Numbered from the stretch's first letter, positions 43,275 to 52,798 are shown. The stretch is 64,000 bases of DNA from Burkholderia sp. Bp9143 (GCF_003853645.1 NZ_QTPO01000018.1:1-64000); one strand, 5' to 3'. Translations and numbers: made by a program. The notes: a model not told the origin generated them from the letters alone.

Positions 43275-43943
43275 ATGGAACAACGTATCGGCTCGCGGAA
43301 GAACGCGTCGGCGCCGCAGGCGGCCCCCGAGATCATCGCGGCCCTGCGCGACATCCCGGCCGCGTTGATCAGCGACAACATGCGCCGCATCGTCGGTACC
43401 GCGGCGCTGCGCCCGTACCACAAGTCGGGCGGTCTCGTCGGCACCGCGGTGACGGTCCGAGTGCGTCGCGGCGACAACCTCGCGATCCATCGCGCGTTCG
43501 ATTACTGCCGGCCGGGCGACGTGCTGGTCGTCGATGGCGGTGGCGACCTCACGCAAGCGCTGATCGGCGAAATCATGTCGATGTATGCGGAAAGTCTCGG
43601 CATGGCCGGACTCGTGCTCGACGGCGCGATTCGCGACGTCGCGGCGATTCGCGAGAAGACCTTCCCGGTGTTCGCGCGCGGCGCCACGCACAAGGGGCCG
43701 TACAAGGCCGGACCGGGCGAAATCAACGTGCCGGTCTCGATCGACGGTCTCGTGATCCATCCGGGCGACATCATCGTCGGCGACGACGACGGCATCGTCG
43801 CCTTTCCGCAGGAAGAGGCCGAATATCTGATCGGGAAGGCACGCGCGCAGATGCGCAAGGAAGCCGACACGATCCAGTCGATCCGGGAAGGGCGCTTCGA
43901 TCGCTCGTGGATCGACGCCTTCGAAGCGAACATGGCTGGCTGA
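43275..43943 (+). CDS. RraA-like / HMG aldolase family protein
   Basis: A 222-residue RraA-fold protein. GGDLTQALIGEIMSMYAESLGMAGLVLDGAIRD contains the G-G-x20-R-D/G type active-site layout of 4-hydroxy-4-methyl-2-oxoglutarate aldolase and oxaloacetate decarboxylase enzymes; the metal-binding Asp follows Arg in IRD. ATG 43275 is placed 9 bp after ggag. It is more likely a catabolic aldolase or decarboxylase acting on a 2-oxo dicarboxylate than an RNase E inhibitor. The PEPC-like gene starts 3 bp after its stop. Confidence 0.83.
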   Translation: MEQRIGSRKNASAPQAAPEIIAALRDIPAALISDNMRRIVGTAALRPYHKSGGLVGTAVTVRVRRGDNLAIHRAFDYCRPGDVLVVDGGGDLTQALIGEIMSMYAESLGMAGLVLDGAIRDVAAIREKTFPVFARGATHKGPYKAGPGEINVPVSIDGLVIHPGDIIVGDDDGIVAFPQEEAEYLIGKARAQMRKEADTIQSIREGRFDRSWIDAFEANMAG

Positions 43944-43946
43944 ACG

Positions 43947-46748
43947 ATGGAACGTCGCGGCGAGGACGGCAACGGGGCGACCCGGACGCTGTCGGAAGAG
44001 TTGCTTTCGATGACGGACGCGGCGCGAGCGCGTGCGGTGGGCGATCCGTTCGCGAATCCGGTGCTGTCGCTGGCATTGTCGATGATGGACGCGATGCGCG
44101 ACGGACGCATCGACGACGAGACGATCCTCGCATTGGTGCGACATCTGCGCGACCAGGCGTTTTCGGATCGCGCGGTCCGGATCGCGGCGTACGTCGGCGG
44201 AATCGACAGCGCCGAGAACGAGCGTGCGCTCGAAGCCGTCGCCGAACGCGTGCTGTCCGTGAACGGCGCGGGCGACGCGGACGACTGGCAGGGCTTTCGG
44301 GAACGCGCCGAGCGCACGCGTTACGCGGCGGTCTTCACCGGTCACCCGACGTTCGCGCTCGATCCCGACGTATCGCGCCATCTCGCGGAACGCGCGTGCG
44401 GCGCACTGCCCAGGACGTTCGAATCGCATCGGCCGGGGCCCGTCACGCTCGACGGCGAGTTCGAGCAATCGGTGCGTGCGATCGATCACGCGCGCGATGC
44501 GCTCGATCGCTTCAATGCCGCGTTGCTGCGGGTCGCGCGCCGTGTCCATCCCGATCGCTGGCTGGAACTCGTGCCACGGCCGCTGATCGCGTCGACATGG
44601 GTCGGGTACGACACCGACGGCCGAACCGACATCGGCTGGTGGGATACGCTGCGATTCCGCCTGCGCATGAAGCGCCTGCAACTGGCGCGGATTCATCGGC
44701 AGACGAGCGCGATCGCCAGCGCGCCAGCGATCACGGCATGCGTCGCGCGGGCGCTCGAAGCCGTCGATCGGCAGATTGCCGCATGTCCGCAAGGGCCCGA
44801 CGCGCGTCAGGCGTCGGCCTTCGCGCAGGTACTCGTCGGATGCCGCGACGACGCGCTCGTCGACACCGGCGCATTGATCGGGTTGTATCGCGATGCGATT
44901 GCGGACGCACCGGACGGCGACAGGCTCGCGCTCGCGGTGTCGCGTGCGGGGCTCGCGTCGCACGGCCTTGCGCTCGCGCATACGCACTTCCGGCTGAACG
45001 CGGCGCAACTGCACAATGCGGCGCGTCAGCGGCTCAACATCGTGGACTCCGTCGATGCGCCGCTGCATCGGCGCGCGATGCTGGCGGCCATCAACGCCGA
45101 GCTGGACAAGCTTCAGCCGCTGCCGGTCGACTTCGGCGCGCTGGTGCGGGAGCAGGCGACGGCCGTGCGGACGATGATGACCGTCGCGCAGCTCGTCAAG
45201 CACATCGACGGTTCGACGCCGGTGCGATTCCTGATCGCCGAGACGGAGAGCGGATACACGTTGCTGGTCGCGCTGTGGCTCGCGCGCCTGTTCGGCATCG
45301 ATCGGCACGTCGAAATCAGCCCGCTGTTCGAAACGGAAGATGCGCTCGAACACGGCGCGCACGTGCTCGATGAAGCGCTGCGCAGCCCGCATTACCGCGA
45401 TTACGTGCAATCGCATGGCCGGCTCGCGTTGCAATTCGGTTATTCCGATTCCGGTCGGTACGTCGGCCAGCTTGCGGCCAGCTATCTGATCGAGCGGTTG
45501 AGAATGAAGATCGCCGGCGTGCTGGCACGCCACGGATTGCAGGATGTCGAGGTCGTCCTGTTCGATACGCACGGCGAAAGCGTCGGGCGTGGCGCGCATC
45601 CCGGCTCGCTCGCGGATCGTCTGAAATACCTGTCGCCGACGGCGTCGCGCCATGCGCTGAATCGCGCTGCATTGCAGGTGCGGGAGGAAAGCGCGTTTCA
45701 GGGCGGGGAAGGCTATCTGCTGTTCGGCACGCCGGCGATTGCGCTCGCATCGGTGGCGCGGATCGCGGAACACGCGTTCCATCCGGCGGTCGGCCCGGTC
45801 GACGATCCGATTTACGACGATCCGGATTTCGCGGCCGATTTCTTCGGCTCGATCCGCGCGACGATGACGTCGCTCGTCGACGATGCCGGCTATACCGCGA
45901 TGCTGAGCACATTCGGGCCCGCGTTGCTGGACCGGACGGGATCGCGGCCGGCCGCACGGCAGGCCGACGGCGTGGTTCGCACGCAGATCCGCCATCCGAG
46001 CGAACTGCGGGCGATTCCCAACAACGCGATCCTGCAGCAGCTCGGCTGGTGCGCGAATACCGTGCATGGGCTCGGCGCCGCCGCCGCCCGGCAGCCCGAG
46101 GGATTCGCCGACATGCGTGCGCGCAGCCGGCGATTCAGGCGCGCGCTCGATCTGGCCGATACGGCGTTTGCGCATTCCGATATCGACGTGCTGCGGGCGA
46201 TCACGTCGTCGCTCGATCCCGGTACGTGGCTCGACTGCGCGCGGCAAACGGCCGAGGGCGGCGGTCGCGACGCGATGATCGCCGTGGCCGGCATGCTCGA
46301 GCGGCTCGGCACATCCGCGGCGACGCAGGCGATGTGCCGCCGCGCGTTGTCCGACGATCTGGCGCTTCGCTCCGTCTGGCCGAATCGCGCGCGCATGAGC
46401 GATCGCGAAATGCTGCTGCATGCGCTTCGCCTTGCGCTGATTCATCGTGTCTGGCTGAAAGCCACCGAGATTCCCGAATTTTCGCCCCGGCCCGACGTGA
46501 CGGCCGACGACTTGCATCGCGCGATCATCGGGCTCGACGTGTCGTCCTTGCTGCCCGTGCTCGCGCGAATATTTCCGGAGCGAACCGACGATTCGACATC
46601 CTACGAATACGCGGAGCCCGCGGCGCCGCGCACGTCGGGTTCGTACGCGCGGGAGCATCGCGAGATCTTCGCGCCGATGCGCCGATGGTTCGAATCGATC
46701 CGCGAAATCTCCGTGGCGATCACGCACGAAGTCGGCACGTTCGGCTAA
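43947..46748 (+). CDS. Phosphoenolpyruvate carboxylase-like protein with altered active-site motifs
   Basis: A 933-residue protein with the length and order of PEP carboxylase, but with changed motifs. TAHPTE is FTGHPTFA (His133 kept). The GGDRDGNP stretch is GYDTDGRT (220-227). GYSDSxKD is GYSDSGRY (498-505, Lys to Arg). The mobile loop FHGRGGxxGRGG is FDTHGESVGRGA (539-550), so the first loop arginine is lost and the second kept (Arg548). The C-terminus ends EVGTFG instead of the invariant RNTG. It may still bind PEP or bicarbonate or may have a new substrate. Its operon position, 3 bp after the RraA-like gene, links it to the Pxp regulon. Confidence 0.8.
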   Translation: MERRGEDGNGATRTLSEELLSMTDAARARAVGDPFANPVLSLALSMMDAMRDGRIDDETILALVRHLRDQAFSDRAVRIAAYVGGIDSAENERALEAVAERVLSVNGAGDADDWQGFRERAERTRYAAVFTGHPTFALDPDVSRHLAERACGALPRTFESHRPGPVTLDGEFEQSVRAIDHARDALDRFNAALLRVARRVHPDRWLELVPRPLIASTWVGYDTDGRTDIGWWDTLRFRLRMKRLQLARIHRQTSAIASAPAITACVARALEAVDRQIAACPQGPDARQASAFAQVLVGCRDDALVDTGALIGLYRDAIADAPDGDRLALAVSRAGLASHGLALAHTHFRLNAAQLHNAARQRLNIVDSVDAPLHRRAMLAAINAELDKLQPLPVDFGALVREQATAVRTMMTVAQLVKHIDGSTPVRFLIAETESGYTLLVALWLARLFGIDRHVEISPLFETEDALEHGAHVLDEALRSPHYRDYVQSHGRLALQFGYSDSGRYVGQLAASYLIERLRMKIAGVLARHGLQDVEVVLFDTHGESVGRGAHPGSLADRLKYLSPTASRHALNRAALQVREESAFQGGEGYLLFGTPAIALASVARIAEHAFHPAVGPVDDPIYDDPDFAADFFGSIRATMTSLVDDAGYTAMLSTFGPALLDRTGSRPAARQADGVVRTQIRHPSELRAIPNNAILQQLGWCANTVHGLGAAAARQPEGFADMRARSRRFRRALDLADTAFAHSDIDVLRAITSSLDPGTWLDCARQTAEGGGRDAMIAVAGMLERLGTSAATQAMCRRALSDDLALRSVWPNRARMSDREMLLHALRLALIHRVWLKATEIPEFSPRPDVTADDLHRAIIGLDVSSLLPVLARIFPERTDDSTSYEYAEPAAPRTSGSYAREHREIFAPMRRWFESIREISVAITHEVGTFG

Positions 46749-46871
46749 CGGCGCGTCGGCGATTCCTCCCGGACCACGCCGTCGACACGGCCGATCGCCA
46801 TCGCGCGGCCGCTGCCGATGCCGTGGTTCGGGCATCTCACGAGTTTCCTCAATCTGACAAGGAGTCTTGAC

Positions 46872-47759
46872 ATGCGAGCGTCGATTCTTGTGACACGCGC
46901 GTCGTTCCCCGACATCGTCGATCGTCTGCGGGACCATTTCGACGTCACCGACAACGCCGCCGACACCATCTGGACGCAGCCGGAACTGATCGCACGATTG
47001 CAGGGAAAGCGCGGCGTGATCGTCACGAACACGCCGGACGTGCTGACCGACACGACGGCCGATTTCGGCTTCGCGTTGATGATGGCGGCCGCGCGGCGCC
47101 TCACCGAATCCGAGCATTTCCTGCGCAGCGGGGCATGGACGAAAACCGGTCGATACGACATGTTCGTCGGTAGCGACATCCACGGCGCGACGCTCGGGAT
47201 ATTCGGCATGGGTCGCATCGGCCAGGCCATCGCGCGGCGCGGAGCACTCGGCTTCGGGATGAACGTGATCTATCACAATCGCGCGCGTCTATCACCGGAG
47301 GTCGAGGCAGGTTGCGGCGCGCGCTACGTCGACAAGGACGCGCTGCTGCGCGAGTCCGACCATCTCGTCGTCGTGGTGCCGTATTCCGCGAGTTCGCATC
47401 ACGCGATCGGCGCGCAGGAGCTCAAGCAGATGAAGTCTACCGCGACGCTGACCAATATCGCACGCGGCGGCGTGGTCGACGATCACGCGCTTGCGATGGC
47501 GCTCGCCGAGGGCGGCATCGCCGCGGCAGGTCTCGACGTATTCGAGGGCGAGCCGGCAGTGTGCCCGGCGCTGCTCGCGCAGCGCAACGTGGTGTTGACG
47601 CCCCATATCGGCAGCGCGTCGGTGTCGACGCGCCGTGCGATGGCGTCGCTCGCCGTCGACAACCTGATCGCGGCGCTCGGGGAGGGGGCTCGCGCTGGTC
47701 ATCCACCGACTCCCGTCAATCCGGACGTGCTGGCCGCGACGCGAGGGGCCGCGCGATAA
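46872..47759 (+). CDS. GhrB-like 2-hydroxyacid dehydrogenase with an internal in-frame deletion
   Basis: A 295-residue D-2-hydroxyacid dehydrogenase of the glyoxylate/hydroxypyruvate reductase B group. The NAD loop GMGRIG, Arg in NIARGG, Glu in DVFEGEP and His in TPHIGSA are intact. About 40 residues are missing between IARLQGK and RGVIVTNTPDVL: family members have here the end of the first substrate lobe with the conserved VGYDN/VGYNN motif. The reading frame is preserved. The enzyme may be inactive or have changed specificity. It has an aaggag ribosome binding site and is the last gene before a terminator. Confidence 0.8.
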   Translation: MRASILVTRASFPDIVDRLRDHFDVTDNAADTIWTQPELIARLQGKRGVIVTNTPDVLTDTTADFGFALMMAAARRLTESEHFLRSGAWTKTGRYDMFVGSDIHGATLGIFGMGRIGQAIARRGALGFGMNVIYHNRARLSPEVEAGCGARYVDKDALLRESDHLVVVVPYSASSHHAIGAQELKQMKSTATLTNIARGGVVDDHALAMALAEGGIAAAGLDVFEGEPAVCPALLAQRNVVLTPHIGSASVSTRRAMASLAVDNLIAALGEGARAGHPPTPVNPDVLAATRGAAR

Positions 47760-47858
47760 CCGCCGCGGCGCTGCGTTCGTCGTGCGGCGATCGGTGGCCG
47801 GTGTTTACCCGCGCCGTCGTCGCGCGACGCATCCGCGGCAGCCTGGCGGGTGGCCCGG

Positions 47859-47877
47859 AGCCCCGCCGGACGGGGCT
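47859..47877 (+). terminator. Terminator hairpin after the GhrB-like gene
   Basis: A 7-bp perfect stem agccccg / cggggct with a ccgga loop is followed by tc, 100 bp after the stop codon and just before promoter D. The T tract is minimal. Confidence 0.42.
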
Positions 47878-47899
47878 TCATGGCAGGGCGCGGTGGGTC

Positions 47900-47963
47900 A
47901 TCTCGTGAACTTATCGCACCAGAGGAAAGGCATCTGCAAGCCTGTTTTTTTGCGGGCTAGTAT
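47900..47963 (+). promoter_or_regulatory. Promoter D: Nac-like half box and sigma-70 promoter of the ABC transporter operon
   Basis: ATCTC-gtgaa-CTTAT (47900-47914) keeps the right half CTTATCGC of boxes B and C. It is followed after the same 17-bp interval by TGCAAG (47935-47940) and, 17 bp later, TAGTAT (47958-47963). The 17-bp interval matches promoter A at 14 positions (CCAG and GGAAAG blocks). The left half of the box is degenerate. Leader length is about 100 nt. Confidence 0.55.
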
Positions 47964-48070
47964 CAATTCAGCGCGGTCGTCGAAGCTTGCCGCCGCGCCG
48001 AACGACGAAGTGACGACGGATCGGGCGACATGCGATGCCGCGATTCGATTGCAACCAGAGGCGCGGAAAA

Positions 48071-48772
48071 ATGAAGCTGCATTTCAATCTTTCTGCAGTG
48101 CTGCAAGGCGACTACGGCGCACTGTTCCTGCATGGCATCGGGCTCACCGTGGCGATGGCCGTTTCGGCGTGGCTGTTGTCGCTCGTGATCGGGCTGACGC
48201 TCACGCTGATTCGCATGACGAATATCCGGATCGCGGAGCGCATCGTCGACGGATTCGTGGCTTATCACCGCAACGTGCCGATGCTCGTGCAGATCCTGTT
48301 CTGGTACTTCGGTATCTCGAACATCCTGCCCGTGAACGTTCAGGATCTTCTGAACCAGTACAACGGGCAATTCGTGTTCGCCGTGATCGCGATCGGCCTG
48401 TGCAGCGGTGCCTACTTTTCGGAAGACATCCGCAGCGGTCTGCGCGCGGTCCCGTACGGCCAGTATGAGGCGTGCCGCGCGCTTGGCCTGAACTTCCTGC
48501 AGGGGATGCGCCATGTCGTGCTGCCGCAGGCGCTGCGAAACGCGATCCCGCCGATGATCAACAACGCAGTGGTGCTGTTCAAGAACACGAGTCTCGCGAT
48601 GGCGATCGGCGCCGCCGAGCTCACCTACGTGACGCGCAAGATCGAGAACGACACGTTCCTGTCGTTCGAGTCGTACCTCGTCGCGACTGTCGCCTATCTG
48701 GCCATCTCCCTGCTGATCATGCTCCTGGGTGCACGGCTTGCCGCGTTCTATCGCATTCCGGGAGTGAAGTGA
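48071..48772 (+). CDS. Polar amino-acid ABC transporter permease 1
   Basis: A 233-residue His/Glu/Gln-type (HEAA family) permease with about five helices and the cytoplasmic EAA loop [32 protein letters not shown] cgcggaaaa stretch precedes the ATG. It forms a heterodimer with the next gene product in the inner membrane. Under promoter D, it is the first gene of the transporter that probably imports the nitrogenous substrate of the Pxp regulon. Confidence 0.92.
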   Translation: MKLHFNLSAVLQGDYGALFLHGIGLTVAMAVSAWLLSLVIGLTLTLIRMTNIRIAERIVDGFVAYHRNVPMLVQILFWYFGISNILPVNVQDLLNQYNGQFVFAVIAIGLCSGAYFSEDIRSGLRAVPYGQYEACRALGLNFLQGMRHVVLPQALRNAIPPMINNAVVLFKNTSLAMAIGAAELTYVTRKIENDTFLSFESYLVATVAYLAISLLIMLLGARLAAFYRIPGVK

Positions 48773-48774
48773 CC

Positions 48775-49524
48775 ATGTTCGAGATCATTCGCGACAACTG
48801 GACCTTGCTGCTGATCGGCCAGTATCCGCACGGACCGCTCGGCGGCATCGTGCTGACGATCCTGCTGTCCCTCGCCGCGCTGGTACTGGCTTTCCCGCTC
48901 GGGATCCTCATCGCGCTCGCGCGGATCAGCCCGTTCGCGCCCGTGCGCGCGCCCGCCACCGCGCTCGTCTACGTGGTGCGCGGCGTCCCGCTGCTGATGG
49001 TCGTCTTCTGGGTGTACTTCCTGGTGCCGGTGCTGACCGGTTACCCGGTGACGGGATTCGTGACGATGCTGTGCGCGCTCGTCGTCTACGACTCGGCGTA
49101 TCTCGGGGAAATCATCCGCGGCGGTATCGAGGCATTGCCGAAAGGACAGATCGAAGCGTCGCGCGCGCTCGGCATGAGCTACCTGAAGACGATGCGCCAC
49201 GTGATCCTGCCGCAGACGCTCTACAACGTGGTGCCGAGCATGCTGACGCAGTTCGTGTCGACCATCAAGGAAACGTCGCTCGGCTACATCATCAACGTCC
49301 AGGAAATTTCGTTCGCGGCGGACCAGATCAACAATCGCCTGATGACGAAGCCGTTCCCCGTGTACCTGATTCTCGCGCTCAGCTACTTCGCGCTCTGCTA
49401 TGCGCTGACGCAACTGGCCAAATACTGCGAACGCCGCGTCACCAGCAAGCGTGCCGGTATCAATGCGCGCCGGAAATCGGCGAACGCCGTTTCGCTCGCG
49501 GGCCCGGTTTCCCCCGGGAATTGA
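48775..49524 (+). CDS. Polar amino-acid ABC transporter permease 2
   Basis: A 249-residue permease partner with the EAA loop [31 protein letters not shown] and about five helices. It starts 2 bp after the first permease stop. The last 25 residues ([19 protein letters not shown]) form a basic cytoplasmic tail. Confidence 0.92.
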   Translation: MFEIIRDNWTLLLIGQYPHGPLGGIVLTILLSLAALVLAFPLGILIALARISPFAPVRAPATALVYVVRGVPLLMVVFWVYFLVPVLTGYPVTGFVTMLCALVVYDSAYLGEIIRGGIEALPKGQIEASRALGMSYLKTMRHVILPQTLYNVVPSMLTQFVSTIKETSLGYIINVQEISFAADQINNRLMTKPFPVYLILALSYFALCYALTQLAKYCERRVTSKRAGINARRKSANAVSLAGPVSPGN

Positions 49525-49550
49525 ATCGCCTGAACTTTCAAGGAACTCGC

Positions 49551-50279
49551 ATGATCAAGTTTTCCGACGTCAACAAGTGGTACGGCGAATATCACGCGCT
49601 CGTGAACATCAACGCCGAGGTGCACAAGGGGGAGGTCGTCGTCGTTTGCGGTCCGTCGGGATCGGGAAAATCGACGCTCATTCGCACCGTCAATCGCCTC
49701 GAGGAGATCAACCAGGGCGAAATCTCGTTCGACGGAAAGAGCATCCACGATCGCAAGCTGAGCGTGAACGAATACCGCAGCCGTATCGGCTTCGTCTTCC
49801 AGCAGTTCAATCTCTTTCCGCATCTTTCGGTGCTGGACAACATCACGCTCGCGCCGATGCGCGTCAGCGGCGTGAAGCGCGCGGACGCCGAAAAGCAGGC
49901 GCTCGATCTGCTCGCGCGCGTCGGATTGTCGAACAAGGCGAACGCGTACCCGCCGCAGTTGTCGGGCGGGCAGCAGCAGCGCGTCGCGATCGCGCGGGCG
50001 CTCGCGATGAATCCCCCGGCGATGCTGTTCGACGAACCGACGAGCGCGCTCGATCCTGAAATGGTCGGCGAGGTGCTGAACGTGATGAAGCGCCTCGCGC
50101 AGGAAGGGATGACGATGATGTGCGTGACGCACGAAATGGGGTTCGCGCGCGAGGTGGCGGACCGCATCTGGTTCATGGATGCGGGCACGATTCTCGAGAC
50201 GGCGACACCCGACGCCTTCTTTACGGCGCCGAAGCATGAGCGCGCGAAGAAATTCCTGTCCGACCTGCGCTCGCATTGA
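49551..50279 (+). CDS. Polar amino-acid ABC transporter ATP-binding protein (GlnQ-like)
   Basis: A 242-residue ATPase with Walker [11 protein letters not shown]-loop [10 protein letters not shown], signature LSGGQQQR, Walker [15 protein letters not shown] and switch VTHEM. It starts 26 bp after permease 2 with an aagga ribosome binding site. It energises the importer with the two preceding permeases and the binding protein at 50367. Confidence 0.95.
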   Translation: MIKFSDVNKWYGEYHALVNINAEVHKGEVVVVCGPSGSGKSTLIRTVNRLEEINQGEISFDGKSIHDRKLSVNEYRSRIGFVFQQFNLFPHLSVLDNITLAPMRVSGVKRADAEKQALDLLARVGLSNKANAYPPQLSGGQQQRVAIARALAMNPPAMLFDEPTSALDPEMVGEVLNVMKRLAQEGMTMMCVTHEMGFAREVADRIWFMDAGTILETATPDAFFTAPKHERAKKFLSDLRSH

Positions 50280-50366
50280 CGGTGCGCCTGATCGGCCGGA
50301 AGTTGCAGTAATCCTGGTGTTCGCTCCATTCAACGATGGACAGTCAAGTCTAAAAGGGGTTGCACG

Positions 50367-51215
50367 ATGAAGAACTGGAAGGTTTTGGCGGGCGCGCTCG
50401 TCTCGTTCGGCGCGATGGCGAGCGCACTGCCGGCTCATGCCGATCAGCTGGCCGACGTGAAGGCGCACGGCGAACTGAATTGCGGCGTGTACTCGAACGT
50501 CGAGCCGTTTTCCTACCCGAACGCGCAGACGCGCCAGCTCGAAGGTATGGACGTCGATCTGTGCGATGCGATCGCGAAGCAGCTCGGCGTGAAGGCGAAG
50601 CTGTCGCCGCTCGCCGTCGAGGCGCGCATTCCGCAATTGAAGCTCGGACGCGTGGACGTCGTCGTGGCCAATCTTGCCTATACGAAGACGCGCGCGACGC
50701 AGGTCGCGTTCAGCGATGCGTACTATTCGACGAAGGAAGTGCTGGTCGTGAAGAAGGCCGACGGCGGCAAGAAGCTGGCCGATTTCGCCGGCCAGAAGAT
50801 CAGCGCGGCCGACGGGTCGACGTCCGCGCAGTCGATTCCGATTTCGATCAAGGACGGGCAGGCCGTGACGTTCCACGATACGAGCTCGGCGTTCCTCGCG
50901 CTCGCGCAAGGGAAGGTGAGGGGCTTCGTGACCAACCAGATGACGGCGATCAAGATCGCGAAGCAGGTCGAGAGCACGGACGGCGCGGTGGCGATCGCTT
51001 CCGAGCCGATGCTGATCGAGCCGATTGCCGTCGGGCTGCGGCTGAACGAGCCGTCGATGCTCAACGCGGTGAATCAGGCGCTGGCGTCGCTCGAGAAGAG
51101 CGGGCAGATGGAAGCGATCTTCAACAAGTGGCTTGGCCCGAAGACGCCGTACGGCCTCGTGCGTACCGACAAGGTCACGCCGATCAATCAACTCAAATTC
51201 ACGCCGGTGTCGTGA
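50367..51215 (+). CDS. Amino-acid ABC transporter periplasmic binding protein
   Basis: A 282-residue SBP_bac_3 family binding protein. It has a signal peptide (MKNWKVLAGALVSFGAMASALPAHA) and a mature start with HGELNCGVYSNVEPFSYPN and GMDVDLCDAIAKQLGVKAKL. It is the last gene of the promoter D operon, 87 bp after the ATPase with aaaagggg before the ATG. The ligand is likely a polar amino acid or a small cyclic amide such as 5-oxoproline. This is inferred from the regulon. Confidence 0.9.
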   Translation: MKNWKVLAGALVSFGAMASALPAHADQLADVKAHGELNCGVYSNVEPFSYPNAQTRQLEGMDVDLCDAIAKQLGVKAKLSPLAVEARIPQLKLGRVDVVVANLAYTKTRATQVAFSDAYYSTKEVLVVKKADGGKKLADFAGQKISAADGSTSAQSIPISIKDGQAVTFHDTSSAFLALAQGKVRGFVTNQMTAIKIAKQVESTDGAVAIASEPMLIEPIAVGLRLNEPSMLNAVNQALASLEKSGQMEAIFNKWLGPKTPYGLVRTDKVTPINQLKFTPVS

Positions 51216-51281
51216 CGCGTGCGGTCGATGGCGTGCATGCGCGCCATCGACCGGAATCTGGCCGGCTGTCGAAAACGGTGC

Positions 51282-51857
51282 ATGAGAATCGGAATGGGAT
51301 CAGGCGACGCGGTACGTAAGGTTGTCGTGATGGGCGTGTCGGGCTGCGGCAAGTCGACACTGGGTGCGATGCTCGCGACGGCGCTCGACGGCGTGTTCAT
51401 CGAAGGCGACGCGCATCATTTGCCGGAAAGCCAGCGCAAGATGCGCGACGGCATCGCGCTTGACGACGGAGACCGCGAACCCTGGCTCGACGTGCTGGGC
51501 GGCATGATGGCGGACGGACGCACATCGGTGGTGGTGTCGTGCTCGGCCTTGAAGGCAGCCTACCGAGCGCGATTGCGCGCGCGCGTGCCGGATCTGCGGT
51601 TCGTGTTTCTCGACATCGACAGGACGGAAGCATGGCGGCGCGTCGCGGCTCGCCTGGGGCACGCGTTTCCGCCCACGCTCGTCGCGAATCAATTCGAGGC
51701 ACTCGAGTCGCCGGTCGGTGAAGATCGCGTGCTTCGTTTGTCCGCCTCCGACCGGCGGGAAGCGAACCTCGTGTCCGTGATTGAATGGCTGGCTGGATCG
51801 ACTCACGGCATCGGGCGTGACGAAGGGCGGCAAGACGGGCCGAAAGCATGGAGGTAG
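51282..51857 (+). CDS. gntK: Gluconokinase (GntK family)
   Basis: A 191-residue P-loop kinase with GVSGCGKST (residues 18-26), EGDAHHLPESQRKM, the DDGDREPWL motif and CSALKAAYRARLR, all standard for gluconokinases. It phosphorylates gluconate to 6-phosphogluconate. The start is uncertain: ATG 51282 is used, ATG 51294 would remove four residues, and an upstream start at 51219 is also open. It sits between two operons, 66 bp after the binding-protein gene, and may be read through from promoter D. Confidence 0.85.
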   Translation: MRIGMGSGDAVRKVVVMGVSGCGKSTLGAMLATALDGVFIEGDAHHLPESQRKMRDGIALDDGDREPWLDVLGGMMADGRTSVVVSCSALKAAYRARLRARVPDLRFVFLDIDRTEAWRRVAARLGHAFPPTLVANQFEALESPVGEDRVLRLSASDRREANLVSVIEWLAGSTHGIGRDEGRQDGPKAWR

Positions 51858-52033
51858 GGTGCTGCGACGTGCGACGGAACGACACGTGCTGCCGGTCCTC
51901 CGTACACACTGGATCGCAGGCGTGTGCACGTCGAACCGTCTGCCGCTGCTTGCCGCGATCGGCAACGCACTTGCCGGCGTGATCGAGCGCGGCGTCACGC
52001 ACGAACCGGTCGTCGATGGCGGCCCCGCCCGCC

Positions 52034-52735
52034 TCAGCTCCGCTCCTGTTCCAGCCAGCGTCGCTGCGACGCATAAAGATGCGTGCGCATCGCCGCCTGG
52101 GCCATCAGCACCTCGCCGTTTTCCAGCGCGTGCAGAATGGACTCATGTTCGTCGAACGCCTTGGCCCACGTCTGCTTGCTTTCGGCGCGCGCGCTGACGC
52201 GCGACGAGATCGGACTGTGGCGTCCGTCGAACAGCTCGCCCACCAGCCTGACCAGCACCGAATTGCCCGTCATTGACGCGATCGCGACGTGAAACTCGCG
52301 ATCGTGCTGCAGCGGGGAGCGGCCCTCCGCAATGGCCGAGCGCATGGCTTCCACCGCGCGGCGCACAGGCTCGAGCAATTCGGGCGTCGCGCGCGCGCAG
52401 GCGAGTTCGACGACGCTGCCCTCGAGCGCGGCACGGGCGTTCGTCAGCTCGATCGGGTTTTCGCCCAGCGGTGTCGCCGGCGCGTTCGACGCCTTCGCCG
52501 GAGGGCACACGAACACGCCGGAGCCCATCCGGACCTCGACGATGCCTTCGATCTCCAGCGCAATGAGCGCCTCCCGAACCGACGGGCGCGATACGCCCAA
52601 TTGCTGGGCCAGATCGCGTTCCGGCGGCAGGCGTTCTCCGTCGGCGAACCGCCCGTCTTCGATGAGCGAACGAATCTGGTCGGCGATGCGCTGATACAGG
52701 CGGCGGGTATCCACCTGTTTGAACTGGTCCAGCAA
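52034..52735 (-). CDS. GntR family (FadR subfamily) transcriptional regulator
   Basis: A 233-residue regulator with a winged HTH (about residues 10-75; ERLPPERDLAQQLGVSRPSVREALIALEIEGIVEVRMGSGVFV) and a C-terminal FCD effector domain with metal-binding Asp/His residues (DREFHVAIA, MRTHL). A TTG start at 52735 is proposed because gggggag lies 4 bp upstream and the HTH then begins normally; the frame stays open to 52864 but that part is not family-like. It is divergent from the L-galactonate operon and probably represses it through the TTGG-N5-CCAA boxes in between. Confidence 0.87.
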   Translation of the reverse strand: MLDQFKQVDTRRLYQRIADQIRSLIEDGRFADGERLPPERDLAQQLGVSRPSVREALIALEIEGIVEVRMGSGVFVCPPAKASNAPATPLGENPIELTNARAALEGSVVELACARATPELLEPVRRAVEAMRSAIAEGRSPLQHDREFHVAIASMTGNSVLVRLVGELFDGRHSPISSRVSARAESKQTWAKAFDEHESILHALENGEVLMAQAAMRTHLYASQRRWLEQERS

Positions 52736-52798
52736 TGCTCCCCCTTGCCCGCGTACCGCGGATGTCTGTTCTGAAGCAGTCAGTCTACTGCACTTTGA

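Noticed and set aside
43275..43943. RNase E regulator RraA
   Set aside because: The active-site layout of the aldolase/decarboxylase group is present and the gene lies in a catabolic operon, so an RNA-processing role is unlikely.
42456..47276. Very long open frame on the minus strand, antisense to the SDR, RraA-like, PEPC-like and GhrB-like genes
   Set aside because: The translation is rich in Arg, His, Asp and Ala with no domain, which is the pattern of a high-GC shadow frame. The plus-strand genes have clear motifs and starts. Similar shadows oppose the genes at 11-15 kb and 56-60 kb.
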